From positions 9,272,001-9,336,000 of the forward strand of contig NZ_CP108430.1 in assembly GCF_041435335.1 (NCBI RefSeq): a stretch of 64,000 bases of DNA, given 5' to 3'. Position 1 is the stretch's first letter. The number at the start of each line of letters is the position of its first letter. Positions 47,676-56,181 of this stretch are shown piece by piece. The stretch is from Streptomyces sp. NBC_01283. GTDB taxonomy: Bacteria; Actinomycetota; Actinomycetes; Streptomycetales; Streptomycetaceae. Under the pieces are notes generated by a model, which worked only from the letters and a program-made list of their open reading frames with translations, was not told the DNA's origin and did no database searches. A program made the translations under genes and the position numbers.

Positions 47676-48365
47676 TCATGTCGCCACGCGCAGACCGTGG
47701 GCCGCACGCGTGTCGCCGGGGTGGATGAGCCGCATCGAGGAGGCCTTGTTGACGGCGTCCAGGCGGCTGACCGCGCTGAGCTTCTCGAAGATGTTGCTCA
47801 GGTGCCGTTTGACGGTGCCCTCCGCGATCCCCAGCTGCACGGCGATCTGACGGTTGCTCAGGGCTGCTGCCGCGTGGGTGAGGACCTCCAGCTCGCGCGC
47901 CGACAGCTCCGAGCCGGTCACCGGGCCGCTGCCCGCGGCCCGCAAGGACCGCCGGTGCAGCGGCAGCGTCACCGTCTGGTAGGAACGGGCCCCCCGTTGC
48001 GCGCACACGGCGTCGACGACGCTGCCGTAGCCGACGCTCTTGTGCAGATAGCCGTGGATGCCCAGGTCCAACAGCCGCTGCACGAGGCGCGGTTGCTCCA
48101 GCATGGACAGCACAAGCACACGGCAGGCCGGAATGCCGTGCAGCAGACGCGTGGCGATCGCCTCGCGATCGTCGGCCGGAACCATCTGGACATCGAGCAC
48201 CACGAGGTCGGGCCTGGTCCGTGCGACCAGCGTGAGCAAGTCGGCCACCTGGCCCGTCTGGCCCACGACCTCGATGCCGGGCTCCGTGTCCAGCAACGCG
48301 CAGAGAGATTCGCGCAGCAGTCTCTGCTCGTCTGCGATCACAACGCGTACGGATGCGTGGGACAT
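47676..48365 (-). CDS. NarL/FixJ-type response regulator
   Basis: This 229-residue protein has an N-terminal receiver domain with acidic residues Asp12-Glu13, phospho-acceptor Asp58 in LVVLDVQM and the conserved Lys in YLHKSVG. A C-terminal LuxR-type HTH lies at about 150-210 (LSARELEVLTHAAAALSNRQIA, GIAEGTVKRHLSNIFEKL). The ATG at 48363-48365 has AGGAG eight nt before it. No histidine kinase gene is in the window, so it is either an orphan or partnered elsewhere. It is the only clear transcription regulator found here and so a candidate for the palindromes at 27659 and 28373 or at 56071, 62375 and 62497, though the last three look more like TetR sites. It lies between the aldo/keto reductase and desaturase operons. 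Confidence 0.93.
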   Translation of the reverse strand: MSHASVRVVIADEQRLLRESLCALLDTEPGIEVVGQTGQVADLLTLVARTRPDLVVLDVQMVPADDREAIATRLLHGIPACRVLVLSMLEQPRLVQRLLDLGIHGYLHKSVGYGSVVDAVCAQRGARSYQTVTLPLHRRSLRAAGSGPVTGSELSARELEVLTHAAAALSNRQIAVQLGIAEGTVKRHLSNIFEKLSAVSRLDAVNKASSMRLIHPGDTRAAHGLRVAT

Positions 48366-48822
48366 GGCAGGCAGTACTCCTGTGTTTCCGGGCAAGTGGG
48401 TGGGCGGCGCGCCGGACCTTCGTACGTCATGGGAGCGGAATGCATGCCGGTCTCGCGGTGCACGGAAATTGCCGGCACTCGGAAATCGATCCCGGGCAGC
48501 GTAGAACCCAATTCTCGCCCAGAGCAGTGGATTTCCGAACCCACGTTTCTGAAAACGGTGCGTTGCCTGTCGACCGTCAGCGGCGCACACGAATCACGTT
48601 AGCGACGTCCATTGTCCGGGCCTATATGCACTTCTCATATGTACCCGTGAACGATTCCCGGAACGATTGCGGACAGGGGCCGAAAGCCACGCCCGCATGT
48701 GCCTTTGAGCGCGCCGGCATGTGACAGAAGTCGTAGCACCACCGGCCCGGCACGGTCCGCCGCCTACGTTTCTGGCGTCCCCGGGCCGATCAGGCCCTCC
48801 GTTGCCACAGGGAGGAACGCCG
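48366..48822. other. Divergent spacer between response regulator and desaturase operon
   Basis: No gene is supported in these 457 nt; open frames continue through it but lack family sequence. A direct repeat GAACGATT occurs at 48649-48656 and 48661-48668, a 12-nt period. A weak promoter candidate TTGTCC (48612-48617) with CATATG 18 nt later precedes the desaturase operon. The part near 48600-48660 is richer in A and T than its surroundings, as expected for a promoter. Confidence 0.45.
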
Positions 48823-49965
48823 ATGGCGCCCTCGACTCAATCTCCCACGATGCGAGGACACGTCGACTACGACTTCAGCAAGGTCGCCCCGGAGATCCGC
48901 AAGAGACTCCGGCCGCTGGGCGCACTCGACAACTGGCACGCGATCCGCGCGATCCTCGCGGACTACGTGGGTGTCGCCGTCGCGATCTGGGCGTGCCTGT
49001 ACATCTCCTGGTGGCTGTACCCGCTGGCGTTGCTCTTCATCGGCTCGACCCAGCGCGCGATGGTCAACCTCCTGCACGAGGCGTCGCACAAGGTTCTCAG
49101 CCGCAATCCGGCGCTCAACCTGACCCTGGGGACGGTGTTCTCCGGCTATCTCGTCTTCCACCTGTACTCGCCCTACCGGACCAGCCACATCGGCTTCCAC
49201 CACCGCTACCTGGGAGACCCGCAGAAGGACCCCGACTACGAGTTCCACCGGGATCTGGGCCTGTACGACCCGGCCAAGTCGGACGCCCGCTTCTTCCTGG
49301 AGAACATCGCGCTGGCCGTCCTGGGCCTGCGCACCGCCTCGTACGTCCGGTACATCGTGCGGGACCGGATCTTCTACCGGGGGCCGGGAACCAACGTCTC
49401 CATGCCGGTCGGCCTCGGCGCGGAACGGCTGATGTTCGCCGTGCAGTGGGTGCTGATCACGGGGGCCTGCGCCGCCACCGGAACGCTGCATCTGCTGCTG
49501 CTCTTCTGGATCGTGCCGCTGTTCACCAGCGCGGTCGCCGTGGGATGGCTCTCGGAACTCGCCGAGCACTACCCGATGCCCGAGAGCGAGCGCGCCCAGC
49601 TGCTGATGACGCGCAACCGCCATGGATGGGCCCTGGAGAACTACCTGCTCGGCAGGCACCACGACAACTACCACCTGGTGCACCACCTCAACATGAGCAT
49701 CCCGTTCTGGAACATGAAGCGCGCCCACCGCATCCTGCTCGACGATCCCACCTACGCCCGCTGGGACGCCCTGTGGGGCGGCATCGTCACCCGCGCCAAG
49801 AACAGGGCCGGCGCGGAGACGGTCGTGACGTACGCCGCCAAGTACCGGCGCTGGCGCCGGGCCGGCGGGGACCCCCAGGCCTCTTCGCCCACCTTCGCCG
49901 AGGTGTTGACCCTCGCACACACCAAGCCCGCGGAGCCTGCGGAGCCTGCGGGGAGGCACGCATGA
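48823..49965 (+). CDS. Membrane fatty-acid-desaturase-family oxygenase
   Basis: This 380-residue integral membrane di-iron enzyme shows the three histidine boxes: HEASH at 85-89, HIGFHH at 122-127 and a late HHDNYHLVHH near 280-290. Hydrophobic helices lie between them. The family inserts double bonds or hydroxyls in acyl chains, but members also act on small metabolites; the rhizobitoxine enzyme RtxC desaturates an amino acid. Position favours that second kind. It starts a plus-strand operon and overlaps the aminotransferase gene by 4 nt (49962-49965), with an ATP-grasp ligase and an aspartokinase further on. A role in the lipopeptide's acyl chain is the alternative. ATG 48823 has GGGAGGAA upstream. 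Confidence 0.88.
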   Translation: MAPSTQSPTMRGHVDYDFSKVAPEIRKRLRPLGALDNWHAIRAILADYVGVAVAIWACLYISWWLYPLALLFIGSTQRAMVNLLHEASHKVLSRNPALNLTLGTVFSGYLVFHLYSPYRTSHIGFHHRYLGDPQKDPDYEFHRDLGLYDPAKSDARFFLENIALAVLGLRTASYVRYIVRDRIFYRGPGTNVSMPVGLGAERLMFAVQWVLITGACAATGTLHLLLLFWIVPLFTSAVAVGWLSELAEHYPMPESERAQLLMTRNRHGWALENYLLGRHHDNYHLVHHLNMSIPFWNMKRAHRILLDDPTYARWDALWGGIVTRAKNRAGAETVVTYAAKYRRWRRAGGDPQASSPTFAEVLTLAHTKPAEPAEPAGRHA

Positions 49966-51167
49966 TCGACCGGACCTACTCGACGCGGTGGCGCTCGTAC
50001 CTCAACACGGCCGGCTCCGGGCTGCAGAGCCGCGAAACCCGCGAGGCGGTGGCCGACTACCTCACGCTGGAAGGGACGATCGGCTCCTACTTCGCCGAAC
50101 GTGCCTACGCGGAACTGATCCAGGACGGGGTGTACCGCAGCCTCGCGCAGCTGTTCAACTGTCCGCGGGAAGCCGTGGCGATGTCGGACTCCGCGACCCG
50201 CGCCTGGCACAGCGCCGTGGCCGGCCTGACCCTGACCGCAGGCGACACCGTGTGGACGACGCCGTACGAATGGGCCGGCAACCTCCTCTTTCTCAAGAAC
50301 GCGCAGAGAACCGCGGGATTCTCGATCCAGGAGATACCACTCACCCCGGACGGGGACGTGGACATCGAATGGTGCCACCAGCACATCAGCGACCGGGTTG
50401 CCCTGATCTCGGTGACACACATGCCCTCCTGCACGGGGGCCCTCACCCCGCTGGCCCCCTTCTCGGAACTCGTCCGTGACCGGCGCACGCTGCTGGTCGT
50501 CGACGCCTGCCAGTCGGTCGGGCAGCTCCCCATCGACCTGACGGACACGCCCGTCGACCTGCTGACGGCGAACGGCAAGAAGTCGCTGCTCGGGCCGCGC
50601 GGCACAGGCTTCGCGGTGGTGTCCCCCCGCTTCCTCGCGGCAGCCGAGCCGGTCAGCGTCGACGTGCACACCCACGCGTTCGCACCCGGCGGCGGCATCC
50701 GTCACCTCACCGGCGGCGCGACCAGGTTGGAGCTCGGTGAGCGAAGCGTGTCGGCCTTCGTCGGGCTCGACACCGCCCTGCGGCAGGCCCGGTCCAATGA
50801 CTGGGACGGGATGGCCGGTCTGTCGAAAGACCTGCGCGAGCGGGCCCGGCAGATCCCGGGGCTGCGCGTGCACGCTCCGGGCACCCACCACACCGGCATC
50901 ATCTGCGTCACCCACGAGCGCATCGGGCCCGAGCAGCTGTGGCACGAGCTGTGCCGGGCGGGTGTCGCCTGCTGGCTCATCGACGGCGCACACACCCCCA
51001 ACTACCTCCTGCGCAACGGTATTTCGCACGCGGTGCGGCTGGCTGTGGGACCACGCACGACGCAGCAGGAGATCGACTACGCGATCGGCGTCCTGGAAGA
51101 GATCGGCAGCCGCCGGGCCTCCGTGCCCGCCATGGCAGCCCCGCGGGAGAAGGAGTGGTCAGCGTGA
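49962..51167 (+). CDS. Class V PLP-dependent aminotransferase-fold enzyme
   Basis: This 401-residue protein belongs to the class V aminotransferase/cysteine desulfurase-like fold. The cofactor Lys is 206 or 207 in TANGKKSLLGPRG, with Asp181 in VVDACQSVG contacting the pyridine nitrogen. The VDLLTANGKK arrangement is like that of isopenicillin N epimerase, EgtE-type lyases and kynureninase relatives. The fold supports transamination, beta/gamma elimination, C-S lysis and racemisation, so the reaction cannot be fixed. It overlaps the desaturase upstream (ATGA) and the ATP-grasp gene downstream (GTGA, 51164-51167), so these three probably work on one intermediate. Confidence 0.9.
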   Translation: MIDRTYSTRWRSYLNTAGSGLQSRETREAVADYLTLEGTIGSYFAERAYAELIQDGVYRSLAQLFNCPREAVAMSDSATRAWHSAVAGLTLTAGDTVWTTPYEWAGNLLFLKNAQRTAGFSIQEIPLTPDGDVDIEWCHQHISDRVALISVTHMPSCTGALTPLAPFSELVRDRRTLLVVDACQSVGQLPIDLTDTPVDLLTANGKKSLLGPRGTGFAVVSPRFLAAAEPVSVDVHTHAFAPGGGIRHLTGGATRLELGERSVSAFVGLDTALRQARSNDWDGMAGLSKDLRERARQIPGLRVHAPGTHHTGIICVTHERIGPEQLWHELCRAGVACWLIDGAHTPNYLLRNGISHAVRLAVGPRTTQQEIDYAIGVLEEIGSRRASVPAMAAPREKEWSA

Positions 51168-52417
51168 AGAAGATCATCATTCTTGGCGTCAATGCCACCA
51201 GCGCCAAGTACGTCCCCCGGGCGCTGCGTTCGGCCGGGTTCGAGCCCGTCTTCCTGGCGGACCCCGAGGAGTTCGCCGGCCAGGCCGCCGAGAGCCTGCG
51301 GGACTGCGCCTGCTTTCCGACGGACATCCAGGACCGGGCCGCGGTCCTGCGTCTGCTGGCCGACGAACCGTCGATCACCGAGGACGCGTTCGCCATCACC
51401 GGCTTGTACGACGAGAAGTTCCCGCTCATCGCGGAGATCGCCGCCACCTACGATCTGCAGGGGCCGGAGCCGGTCGCCGTGCGGCTGGCCTCCAAGTCCG
51501 AAGTCGCGTCTCTCATACCGGAGTTCAGCCCGCCGACCCGGCAATTCACGGCAGGCGAGGCAGCCCGGCTTGCAGTGGACCCCGCCACCCTCGCTCCGGC
51601 GCCCGACGGCTACATCCTCAAACCGGCCGAGCAGGCCGGCGGGCGCGGCGCGGCGCGTCTGCCCCAGGGGGCCGGACCGCTGGACGTGTGGAACGCCGTG
51701 GCCACCACCGGCCTCTCGCAGGACGCTGCCCACCCCTGGGTGCTGCAGGCGGACATCCGCGGGTCGCTGTTCAGTCTGGAGGGCTACGTCACCGAAGGCC
51801 GGATCGTCTTCGTCGACTTCTCCCAGCGCGGGCGCATCTCCTGGACGGAGGTGAGCAACCTGCTTCCTGCCGATCGCCGGCTGCCCCGCGGTACCGAGGA
51901 CCTGTGCAAGACCGCTGTCACCACGCTCGTCGAACGCTCCGGTCTGTCCCAGGGCTACTTCCACTGCGAGTTCCTGGTCAACGGCAAGCGGCCGTTCCTC
52001 ATCGACGCCAACATCGGACGCCTCGGCGGCGGTGCCATCGTCGAGCAACTCGGGCTCGCTCACGGCCTGGACCCGGCCGAGATCCTCGCCCATGTCCTCA
52101 CGCTGGGCCTGCCGGCCGCAGGCACCAGCCCGGAGCCCGCCTACCACCCCCAGGGCAGTGGCGAGTCCACCCTGTCGTACTACTACGGCATCGAAGAAGG
52201 CGGGCAGATCACCTCGGTGACCGCGCCGGACGGCGGACGCTGCCTGCACACCCAGGTCGCGCCGAAGGGGGCCCGCGTCGGGCCCGTGGGCACCGGCGAC
52301 GCCGCCTGGGTCGGGATGCTCACCGGCCTCACGAGCGACGTGGCACGTGAGATCGAGAACGTCGTGGTGCACACCACCGACGGCCCGCGCCGGCCCGCCT
52401 GGGTGGCGCCCTCATGA
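51164..52417 (+). CDS. ATP-grasp ligase 2
   Basis: This 417-residue ATP-grasp protein starts at GTG with a Rossmann-like beginning (KKIIILGVNATSAKYVPRAL). It contains the ATP-contacting YILKPAEQAGGRGAARL near 142, the hinge WVLQADIRG-LFSLEGYV, and a metal-binding end around LIDANIGRLGGG. It should form an amide through an acyl phosphate, possibly joining amino acids made by the surrounding enzymes. It differs clearly from the BacD-like ligase at 45104, so the two are not recent duplicates. Overlaps of 4 nt on both sides (51164-51167 and 52414-52417) tie it to the aminotransferase and the exporter. Confidence 0.85.
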   Translation: MKKIIILGVNATSAKYVPRALRSAGFEPVFLADPEEFAGQAAESLRDCACFPTDIQDRAAVLRLLADEPSITEDAFAITGLYDEKFPLIAEIAATYDLQGPEPVAVRLASKSEVASLIPEFSPPTRQFTAGEAARLAVDPATLAPAPDGYILKPAEQAGGRGAARLPQGAGPLDVWNAVATTGLSQDAAHPWVLQADIRGSLFSLEGYVTEGRIVFVDFSQRGRISWTEVSNLLPADRRLPRGTEDLCKTAVTTLVERSGLSQGYFHCEFLVNGKRPFLIDANIGRLGGGAIVEQLGLAHGLDPAEILAHVLTLGLPAAGTSPEPAYHPQGSGESTLSYYYGIEEGGQITSVTAPDGGRCLHTQVAPKGARVGPVGTGDAAWVGMLTGLTSDVAREIENVVVHTTDGPRRPAWVAPS

Positions 52418-53640
52418 GTCGTGAGCGTGCGGCGCCGCCCGGCGGCTGGACGATCTACGCCGTCCGCTTCCTCACCTACAGCACATGGGGCGTTCTGTAC
52501 CCCTTCTTCACGGTGTGGCTGCTGGACCAGGATTCCTTCTCGACCGCGGACTGCGGCCTGATCACCGGCGCCGCGGTCCTGGCGAACCGGCTCGGCTCCC
52601 TGGCATTCGTCCGCGTCCTGCCGCCGGGCAGCGAGCGGGCCTCCATCATCGGTTCGCAGCTCGTGATGGCTGCGGCAGCAGGCCTGATGTGTGCCATGGC
52701 GCTGCTCCCGGTCGGCTCGCTCATCGCCTGGATGCTGGTCTCGGGGATCTTCGGCCTCGCGGGTTCGCTGGCCACGCTCGCCCAACTCACGCTGATCGTG
52801 CACCAGTTCGGCCCGGAGGAGACCCGTCGGGCCTTCTCCTACGAGAACGTCGCACTCAACGCGGCCGGCGGCCTGGCCCCCTTCGTCTCCTCTCTGGCCT
52901 ACGCCGCCACGGGCCGGTACTACGTGCTGGCCCCGATCGGGTTCGCCGTGCTCGCGGGGCTGCTGGCGACGCGCCTCGCGACGGGACGCGTGCCGGTGCG
53001 CGAGACGCCGGGGAAGGCGCCGGATCCCGCAGTTCTGCCCCGGGGCATGGGCGCCCTGCTGGGGGTCAACTTCCTGACCCACATCACGTACGCGCAGTTC
53101 TACGGCGTGTTCGCCGCCTACGCGAGCCCGAGCCTGGGAGCACGCAGCGTCGGCCTCCTGTTCGCCTTTGCCAGCGTCGCCATCGTGGTGACGCAGGCGC
53201 TGGTGACCCGGCTGTGCCGAGAGGCGCGCGAGCCCGCCCTCATCGTGGGCGCCAACCTGGCCCTGGGAGCCGGCACCATCCTGCTCGTGGCGCCGCAGGG
53301 CGGCATGGCGCTCATGCTTCTCGCCGTCCTCGCCATCACCATCGGCGAGATGCTCTACGGCCCGGTGTACCAGACGCTGGCCGTCGCGGTCGCGGGTGGA
53401 CGTACGAGCCTGGCCGTCGGCGCCCTGACCTTCGTCTGGGGACTGGCCGAATCCCTCGCCGTGGCAGCGGGACTGTGGCTCATCGGGGCCGGCCTCGGCG
53501 CCGCGACGTTCTTGATCGGAGGCGGGGCGGCCCTGGCCGTCGTCGTGATCGTCGCCGTAATGCACCGCAGCTTCGCTGCCATGGCGAACACCCCCGTGCC
53601 CGTGCCCGCGGCCCGGCGCACCGCCGATTCCACTTCGTGA
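52414..53640 (+). CDS. MFS transporter
   Basis: This 408-residue protein has about twelve hydrophobic helices and the MFS layout. The N-terminal YAVRFLTYSTWGVLYPFFTVWL and the central FGPEETRRAFSYENVALNAAGG segment resemble bacterial drug and small-peptide exporters. It overlaps the ATP-grasp ligase 2 gene by 4 nt, the typical place for the exporter of the ligase's product. The aspartokinase follows 14 nt later. Confidence 0.88.
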   Translation: MSRERAAPPGGWTIYAVRFLTYSTWGVLYPFFTVWLLDQDSFSTADCGLITGAAVLANRLGSLAFVRVLPPGSERASIIGSQLVMAAAAGLMCAMALLPVGSLIAWMLVSGIFGLAGSLATLAQLTLIVHQFGPEETRRAFSYENVALNAAGGLAPFVSSLAYAATGRYYVLAPIGFAVLAGLLATRLATGRVPVRETPGKAPDPAVLPRGMGALLGVNFLTHITYAQFYGVFAAYASPSLGARSVGLLFAFASVAIVVTQALVTRLCREAREPALIVGANLALGAGTILLVAPQGGMALMLLAVLAITIGEMLYGPVYQTLAVAVAGGRTSLAVGALTFVWGLAESLAVAAGLWLIGAGLGAATFLIGGGAALAVVVIVAVMHRSFAAMANTPVPVPAARRTADSTS

Positions 53641-53654
53641 CGGGAAGAGACAAC

Positions 53655-54968
53655 GTGGCATCCGCACCCTCCACCCATCAGCGCCCCACCCTCGACCAGC
53701 GCCCGGCTCGCGTACTCAAGTTCGGCGGGACCTCGATGGGAACCACCCCCGAGCAGCTCGCACGGATCGCGCGCATCGTTGCCGCAGCCCACCGGCACAG
53801 CAACGTCGTGGCCGTCGTCTCCGCCCGCGGCGATTCCACCGACCGGCTCATCGACGAGGCACGTTCGGCCGTCGCCGTGCCGCCGAGCCGCGAACTCGAC
53901 CAGTTGATGGCCACGGGAGAAGCCCGCTCGGCCGCCCTGCTGGCGATGGCACTGCACGAACTGCGCATCCCCGCGGTGTCATTGCTGGGAGCGCAGGCCG
54001 GATTCACCGTGTCCGGCGAGCACACCAACGGGCGCATCGAAAAGCTGGACACCACACGGCTGCGCCAGACGCTGTCCCATGGGCAAGTGGCCGTCGTGGC
54101 CGGCTTCCAGGGCCTGACCGCGGACGGCGATGTCATCACCCTGGGCCGGGGCGGCTCCGATACGTCGGCCGTGGCTCTGGCCGTCGCACTCGGCGCCGCG
54201 GCCTGCGAGATATACACCGACGTCGACGGCGTCTTCTCGGCAGACCCGCGCATCGTGCCGCAGGCTCGGCTGATTCCGGTCGTCCGCAACAGCGTCATGT
54301 CGGAGATGGCCTATGCCGGAGCCCGGGTACTGCACACGCGCTCGGTGGAACTGGCCGGCCGCGCGGGCGTCGCCCTGCACGTACGGAGCACCTTCAGCCG
54401 CAGCCCGGGGACCGTCGTGGTCTCCGAACAGGAAGGAGAACCCGTCATGTTGGAAACCGAGGACCGTGTGGCAGCGGTGTCCCACGAGCCGGGGAACGCC
54501 CGGATCACGATCGTGAGCGCCTCTCCCGAGGCCCCACTGCCGGGGACCGAAGTTCTGGCCCTGCTGGCCGACGCGTCGGTGCCGATCGACGTGATGACCA
54601 GGTTCACCGACAGGGCGCAGCGGCACGGGTGGGACTTCACGGTGCCGGCCAAGGACATCGACACCGTGACCAGCCTGCTCGCGACCCTGCCCTGCCGGGT
54701 CGCGGTCGACCCCGCCGTGGCCAAGGTGTCGGTCGTCGGCTCCGGTCTGCTCAGCGACCCCCGAACCCTGGGCCGCCTGCTGAACACGCTGCTCGCCGAG
54801 GGGATCGACCCCCTGTCCCTGGCCACCTCGCAGAGCCGGATCTCCGCGACGGTCGCCGAACCCGACTGCTCCCGCGCGGTGGCGGCCCTGCACGCGGAGT
54901 TCGTGTCCGCACCCGACCTGCACGAGTCGATCGGATCGACGGCCGTCACCGTCGGTTCATCCGTTTGA
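53655..54968 (+). CDS. Aspartokinase
   Basis: This 437-residue enzyme phosphorylates L-aspartate, the first step to aspartate semialdehyde, homoserine, threonine, methionine, lysine and diaminopimelate. It shows the kinase start KFGGTSM (22-28), SLLGAQAGF, the GRGGSDTSA loop (164-172) and EIYTDVDGVFSADPR, then two C-terminal ACT-like regulatory regions. A cluster-embedded copy usually means extra supply of an aspartate-derived building block, often with relaxed feedback, but feedback residues cannot be judged here. I take GTG 53655 because GGAAGAGA lies before it. A GTG at 53637 would overlap the MFS stop by 4 nt but has no ribosome site. Confidence 0.93.
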   Translation: MASAPSTHQRPTLDQRPARVLKFGGTSMGTTPEQLARIARIVAAAHRHSNVVAVVSARGDSTDRLIDEARSAVAVPPSRELDQLMATGEARSAALLAMALHELRIPAVSLLGAQAGFTVSGEHTNGRIEKLDTTRLRQTLSHGQVAVVAGFQGLTADGDVITLGRGGSDTSAVALAVALGAAACEIYTDVDGVFSADPRIVPQARLIPVVRNSVMSEMAYAGARVLHTRSVELAGRAGVALHVRSTFSRSPGTVVVSEQEGEPVMLETEDRVAAVSHEPGNARITIVSASPEAPLPGTEVLALLADASVPIDVMTRFTDRAQRHGWDFTVPAKDIDTVTSLLATLPCRVAVDPAVAKVSVVGSGLLSDPRTLGRLLNTLLAEGIDPLSLATSQSRISATVAEPDCSRAVAALHAEFVSAPDLHESIGSTAVTVGSSV

Positions 54969-55072
54969 CCCGCCCGGCCCGGGCGCGGCAGGCGCGCCTG
55001 CTCCGCTGCGTGCCGATCACGTCCTTGAAGCCTTCCTGCGCGCCACCCGCCAGCCACCGAAAGGGGCCCTCC

Positions 55073-56017
55073 ATGACCGAGCCGGATCTGCTCCGCGCCG
55101 GGCACCACCTGCGGGTACTGCGACAGTCGCGCACGACGGGTAACGCCGACGGGGTGTTCGCCTACATCCCACCCGACGAGGGCTGGTGCCAGAACAACGC
55201 GGGCATCATCACGGGCCCCGAGGGGGTCACGGTCATCGACACGGTCGCGACCGAAGCACGCACGCAGGCCCTGCGCGCCTCCATGGAAGCCCTGCGCGCG
55301 GGACCCGTCCGCAAGGTCGTCAGCACACACCATCACGGCGGCCCCATCTCCCGCAACGGTGCCTTCCCCGAGGCGACCGTCATCGCGCATTCGCTGACGC
55401 GCAGCGAGATGGCGGAGACAGAACCCGCTCCGACGGAGCTGTGGCCTGGCGCCGGCCGGGGCGACGTGCGTCCCGTTCTGCCCTCGGTCACTTTCGACGA
55501 GCGCCTCACCCTGTACAGCGGGGAGCGACGCATCGAGCTCGTCTTCTGCGGGCCCGCGCACACCACCAACGACGTGGTGGTGTGGCTGCCGGGAGACCGG
55601 GTGCTGTTCACCGGCGACGTGGTGCTGGCGGGGGCGGCCCCGTGCACGGTGATGGGCTCCGTGGAAGGGGCGTTGGCGGCCATCAGGACCCTGCGGGCCT
55701 TCGGCGCCCGTACGGTCGTCTGCGGGCGCGGTCCCATCCGGGGCGCGAAGGTCTTCGACGAGACGGAGGCCTACCTGCGGTGGATCCAGATCGTCGCGAT
55801 GGAGGGCTGGCAGCAAGGCCTGACACCGCTGGAGACCGCCAGGAGGACAGGGACGGGCCGCTTCTGCCACCTGACCCGCGCCGAGCGCATCGTGGGCAAC
55901 CTCCACCGGGCCTACGCCGAACTCGAGGGCGGCGCCTTGGGCCGGCCCCTGGAACTGCCCCAGATCTTCCGGGAGATGGCGGAGTTCAACCACATGGCGT
56001 CACCACCGCTTCCCTGA
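55073..56017 (+). CDS. Metallo-beta-lactamase-fold protein with altered metal site
   Basis: This 314-residue protein has the MBL-fold order: VTVIDTVATEAR near 52, THHHGG at 85-90, His163 in CGPAHTTND and Asp182 in FTGDVV. The usual HxHxDH becomes HHHGGP, so the Asp and second-site His are Gly90 and Pro91, and the last His ligand is Arg219 in CGRGP. His86, His88, His163 and Asp182 remain, enough for one metal. The family includes hydrolases, oxidases and polyketide-processing thioesterases. It follows the aspartokinase by 104 nt with AAGGGG before the ATG. The reaction is unknown, but a one-metal or non-hydrolytic role is possible. Confidence 0.85.
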   Translation: MTEPDLLRAGHHLRVLRQSRTTGNADGVFAYIPPDEGWCQNNAGIITGPEGVTVIDTVATEARTQALRASMEALRAGPVRKVVSTHHHGGPISRNGAFPEATVIAHSLTRSEMAETEPAPTELWPGAGRGDVRPVLPSVTFDERLTLYSGERRIELVFCGPAHTTNDVVVWLPGDRVLFTGDVVLAGAAPCTVMGSVEGALAAIRTLRAFGARTVVCGRGPIRGAKVFDETEAYLRWIQIVAMEGWQQGLTPLETARRTGTGRFCHLTRAERIVGNLHRAYAELEGGALGRPLELPQIFREMAEFNHMASPPLP

Positions 56018-56063
56018 CCGGAGACAGCGAGAGCAGGCCGGTGTTCGTGCTCTCAGCCGTCCA

Positions 56064-56090
56064 TTGACAGAACCGCTCGGTTGGTTTTTT
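56064..56090 (+). promoter_or_regulatory. Promoter with AACC-N8-GGTT palindrome, upstream of the hydroxylase operon
   Basis: A consensus -35 TTGACA (56064-56069) is followed one base later by AACC (56071-56074), eight bases and GGTTTTTT (56083-56090). The same arrangement occurs at 62490-62515. The -10 element is unclear. The site would start transcription about 80-90 nt before the GTG at 56182 and is probably blocked when a dimeric repressor binds the palindrome. Confidence 0.6.
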
Positions 56091-56181
56091 CTTGGCTATG
56101 AGTGTGCGGCCAAGGCCGTCCGAGTTCCCTCCGAACAGCTCTTTCGTCAGCACAGTCAGTCATACGAAGGAAGGAACAGAC

